Part shown: one piece after another, positions 61,553-64,000 of the stretch | Layout of the letters: each line of letters starts with the position of its first letter | Position numbering within the stretch: position 1 is the first letter of the stretch | Source: Fagopyrum homotropicum | Lineage: Eukaryota; Streptophyta; Magnoliopsida; Caryophyllales; Polygonaceae | DNA: 64,000 bases | Direction: 5' to 3' | Assembly: GCA_033239125.1 (NCBI GenBank) | Contig: BSWB01000005.1 | Location: 98,641,994 to 98,705,993, forward strand | Made by a program: the position numbers and the translations under genes | Notes under the pieces: generated by a model | The model's input: only the letters and a program-made list of their open reading frames with translations | Told to the model about the DNA's origin: nothing | Databases searched by the model: none

Positions 61553-63193
61553 TCGCCTCGGTCCCTACTTACCATCATGGAATGGTACTGATGCATCCGA
61601 CCGTCTACTAGCACGGGATAGTCACCGAGAACCTCCTAGCTCTCGCGGGAGCCAGACAAGCTGTCACCGCCCGTTATCATACACTTGGGCCAAAATAATA
61701 TAAAGGTCGGTAATCCTAATTCCAGTTTAGTTTTTATAAACAATAAACAATAAACACACACCACCAAACACACATCAATGCTAATACAAGGAATACTAGC
61801 TAAGTAAGTCCGGAGACTTACCTCGTCCCAAAGATAATTCCGCTAACCACCGCTCTCAACTTCTCGTAGGAAGACACTCAACGCCTTGTCAAAACAAGGC
61901 ACACAATCAACATCTCTCTCACATTCTAGAAGTCCTAAGCTTCTAGTCCCAATGATCTCGCAAGATCACGATCTCACAAGGTCATAACCATCACAACACA
62001 AGCTAGGATACTCTCGTTGTAGTCCACAACCTCAACAATCATACAACCTCAACCCCTCAATTCTCACAAGCTCAACATACAACTTAAAGTCCTAAACAAC
62101 TTCACAAGATAATATCAACTCTTCAAGCCTTACAACATTTCACAATCCTCAAACACTCACCTAAGGTCCAAAGCCACTACTTGACATTTACTCTAAGTTA
62201 TGCTAGATCCAACCTAGCATGATACTAATACTAAACATAACTAAATTGAGGGGAAATAATACTCACACGACGTCAGAAGACGGAAATCGATCAACGGATG
62301 TCGACTTGGACTTGTCAAGTATTTATCAAGACGCTTCCGGACCTAACACCAAAACTATACAAATTTAGCTTATACGCTAAATTTGAACGGAACAATTAAC
62401 ATATATAAATCTAAGGAATACCCCACTTTTAAAACCCAAGTTAAAACTGTAAATATATATTCCGGACAAAATTTATAACATCATAACCCAAGGTTAAACT
62501 CATTTTAAAATCAACGTTAAAATCCCGTAATTAAATCCAAGGTTTTAAACCGCTAAAACATTTTCCGGGCATGTTATATACTTATATAAACATGAGTCAA
62601 AATTCTGCAGTAAAATTTTCTAGGCCAAAACTTTAATTAATTCAAAAGAGGGCATATATGCAATTTTCCAAAAATCTGGGTCGAAAATGTAAATACAAAA
62701 TACTGGATGAGATTTGTAATTATCCACAAAAGAGGGGCCCAATTTGAATAACCCTAAAAAGGTCAATCTTCAACCTTGAACAAACGCAGAAGGAGAATGA
62801 GATGTGAGGGGCGGTGGCTAGGGCTTCCTAGAGGAGCGCCGGTGGACGAAGGCGGCAAGGGGGTGCAAGATTCGCAGGCGGCGACCACAACTCCCTCCGG
62901 CACGGCTTCAATCCGGCGGCGGGGGCACAGTTCAGACGAGGTGCACAAGGGGAAGAGGTGGCGGTGCAGTGGCGGAGAGAGCAAAGGGGAGAGGCGCCGC
63001 TGGGGTCCGGTTGCTCCTCTCGGCCTGGAGACGGCGGCAGGGCAGATGGCGACAACAACAGACGCTTCTCCGGCTAGCGTCGAGGGCGACAGCAAGGCAA
63101 CAATGAGGCGGTCTGGCTTTAATCCGGTTGCAGAGTTCAACAGAGAGGTGTGGTGGCAGCCTTCGATCCGCCGTCAGCTCGCCTGAGAGAGGT
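61553..63193 (-). mobile_element. Older gypsy LTR, right fragment
   Basis: Continues the LTR broken at 51497: CGCCTCGGTCCCTACTTACC matches 12904 onward, including the GATGCATCCGACCGT and ACACTTGGGCCAAA phrases. Around 62760-63190 a GC-rich block aligns loosely with 14700-15250. It ends abruptly at the copia LTR start, so its own right end is missing from the window. Confidence 0.82.
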
Positions 63194-63741
63194 TGATACG
63201 CCGCGGATGGCGATGCCATCCGTGTTTCCGGCTAGAAGGACCGACACATTTTGAAGACCGTTATTATTATTCGGCTATTTAATAATTAGTCTTTTTAAAT
63301 TCGGAACTTTAATTCCGGAACTTAATTCCGTGAATTAAATTCTGACCTTTCATATTTTAGGCTTTTCATATTCGGAACTTAATTCCGACTTTAATTATGT
63401 CATTTATGTTTGAACCTTTGGTTAACCTCCATCCACTATATAAGGATGGCTTGACTCATTTGTAAAAGCATGTCTAAGTTGAATCCAAGTAGTGTGAAGG
63501 GAAAATCCTCTTACTTGGTTTTGGCATCACCTTTCTTCTTCCACCCTCTTAAAGTTCTATCTTGGATCTAGTCTTTGATCCAAGCATTCATATTCGAGGA
63601 TCCTTTTGAAGGATCAACCGAACGATTCTGCATACAAGTTTAAGTTTCCGCCGCTCAAGTTCTCAGTTTGATCCAACACGAACGATCAAGAAGAAGTAGT
63701 TGAAGTTTCTCCTCGATCTAAATCGCCCCATATTTCTATCA
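63194..63741 (+). mobile_element. Copia-type 5' LTR, 548 bp
   Basis: Starts TGATACGCC and ends TTCTATCA (TGATA/TATCA inverted ends) immediately before a primer site. It contains a TATA box and a transcript-leader-like 3' half. No second LTR is in the window. The copia assignment rests on the short LTR, the primer site spelled TTGGTATCAGAGC and the plus orientation; gypsy cannot be ruled out. Confidence 0.75.
63437..63443 (+). promoter_or_regulatory. LTR TATA box
   Basis: TATATAA in CACTATATAAGGATGG, mid-LTR, a good position for the retrotransposon promoter and U3/R border. Confidence 0.65.
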
Positions 63742-63742
63742 T

Positions 63743-63754
63743 TGGTATCAGAGC
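63743..63754 (+). promoter_or_regulatory. Primer-binding site, Met-tRNA type
   Basis: TGGTATCAGAGC one base after the LTR end, complementary to the 3' end of initiator Met-tRNA. Confidence 0.9.
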
Positions 63755-63847
63755 AAGGGATCCAGGTCAAGTTCTTGACTTCTATTTTTGATTGTTCATC
63801 ATCAAAAACTTTTTTCTCTTAGTGATCTTGAAGATCTTCAAGTGTTC

Positions 63848-63990
63848 TTCAAGTGTTCTTCGAAGATCTCCATCCCTCTTCAAGTGTTCTTCGAAGATCT
63901 CCATCCTTCTTCAAGTGTTCTTCGAAGATCTTCATCCTTCTTCAAGTGTTCTTCGGAGTTCTTTGAAGATCTTCATTGTGTTTTTCAGTG
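63848..63990 (+). repeat. 31 bp tandem repeats in retrotransposon leader
   Basis: Four units starting at 63848, 63879, 63910 and 63941, each beginning TTCAAGTGTTCTTCGAAGAT (the last has GGAG). They contain the inverted word TTCGAA. They lie in the untranslated leader between primer site and gag, which is cut by the window end. Confidence 0.9.
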
Positions 63991-64000
63991 TTCTTCATCG

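Noticed and set aside
62763..63219. Overlapping frames in the GC-rich end of the older LTR
   Set aside because: Same GC-rich LTR block as at 14.7-15.6 kb, frames not conserved, no domain.
63848..63990. Regular 31 bp repeats resembling a CRISPR array
   Set aside because: Contiguous repeats without unique spacers, in a plant retrotransposon leader.

Overview
The window is nuclear DNA of a flowering plant, most likely a core eudicot. It has long AT-rich introns with plant-type splice sites, plant gene families (a BAR-PH-ArfGAP-ankyrin protein, a plant selenoprotein-O homologue, a plant GH127/DUF1680 glycosidase and a GRSF1/hnRNP-H-like RRM protein) and a dense mix of plant transposable elements. 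I cannot name the species.

Layout. 1-5250 holds decayed Ty3/gypsy gag-pol remnants on the minus strand and other repeat-like DNA. 5960-11964 (+) carries thirteen exons of an ArfGAP gene of the AGD1-4 type whose N-terminal BAR exons are not in the window; one of its introns holds a small Helitron. 12360-15772 is a solo-LTR-like element with a 417 bp Tourist-type MITE inside it. 17209-21365 (+) is a complete eight-exon SelO (protein AMPylase) gene. A 411 bp hAT-type MITE with a perfect 8 bp target duplication follows. 23796-27927 (-) is a complete twelve-exon GH127 gene, convergent with SelO, with a Stowaway MITE in one intron and one GC-AG intron. 28559-35500 has no intact gene: a Harbinger-type MITE, a 1.1 kb long-TIR element, a broken RNase H domain, an array of imperfect palindromes and a broken plant-mobile-domain gene. 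35497-38468 is a CACTA element with matching TSDs. 40286-41985 (-) is a three-RRM gene with a duplicated RRM exon. 42-46 kb is repeat-rich. 46020-50772 looks like a 4.75 kb Helitron containing a 1 kb hAT-like insertion that carries a second array of palindromes.

50952-63193 is a nested structure. An older LTR of the same broad family as the 12.4 kb solo LTR was split by a young minus-strand LTR retrotransposon. The young element has two nearly identical 2.8 kb LTRs, a TCGCC target duplication, a Met-tRNA-type primer site and only a chromodomain remnant inside. The older LTR is cut on the right by a copia-type LTR (63194-63741) with its primer site and leader, which runs off the window end.

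The host genes act in unrelated processes: vesicle traffic and vein patterning, redox-linked protein AMPylation, cell-wall arabinose removal and RNA processing. They do not form a pathway. From memory, their order resembles a stretch of Arabidopsis chromosome 5, so the gene islands are probably ancestral synteny opened up by transposons. The most unusual items are the two palindrome arrays, the duplicated RRM exon whose stop codons lie on splice donors, and the young retrotransposon that has lost its own coding capacity.
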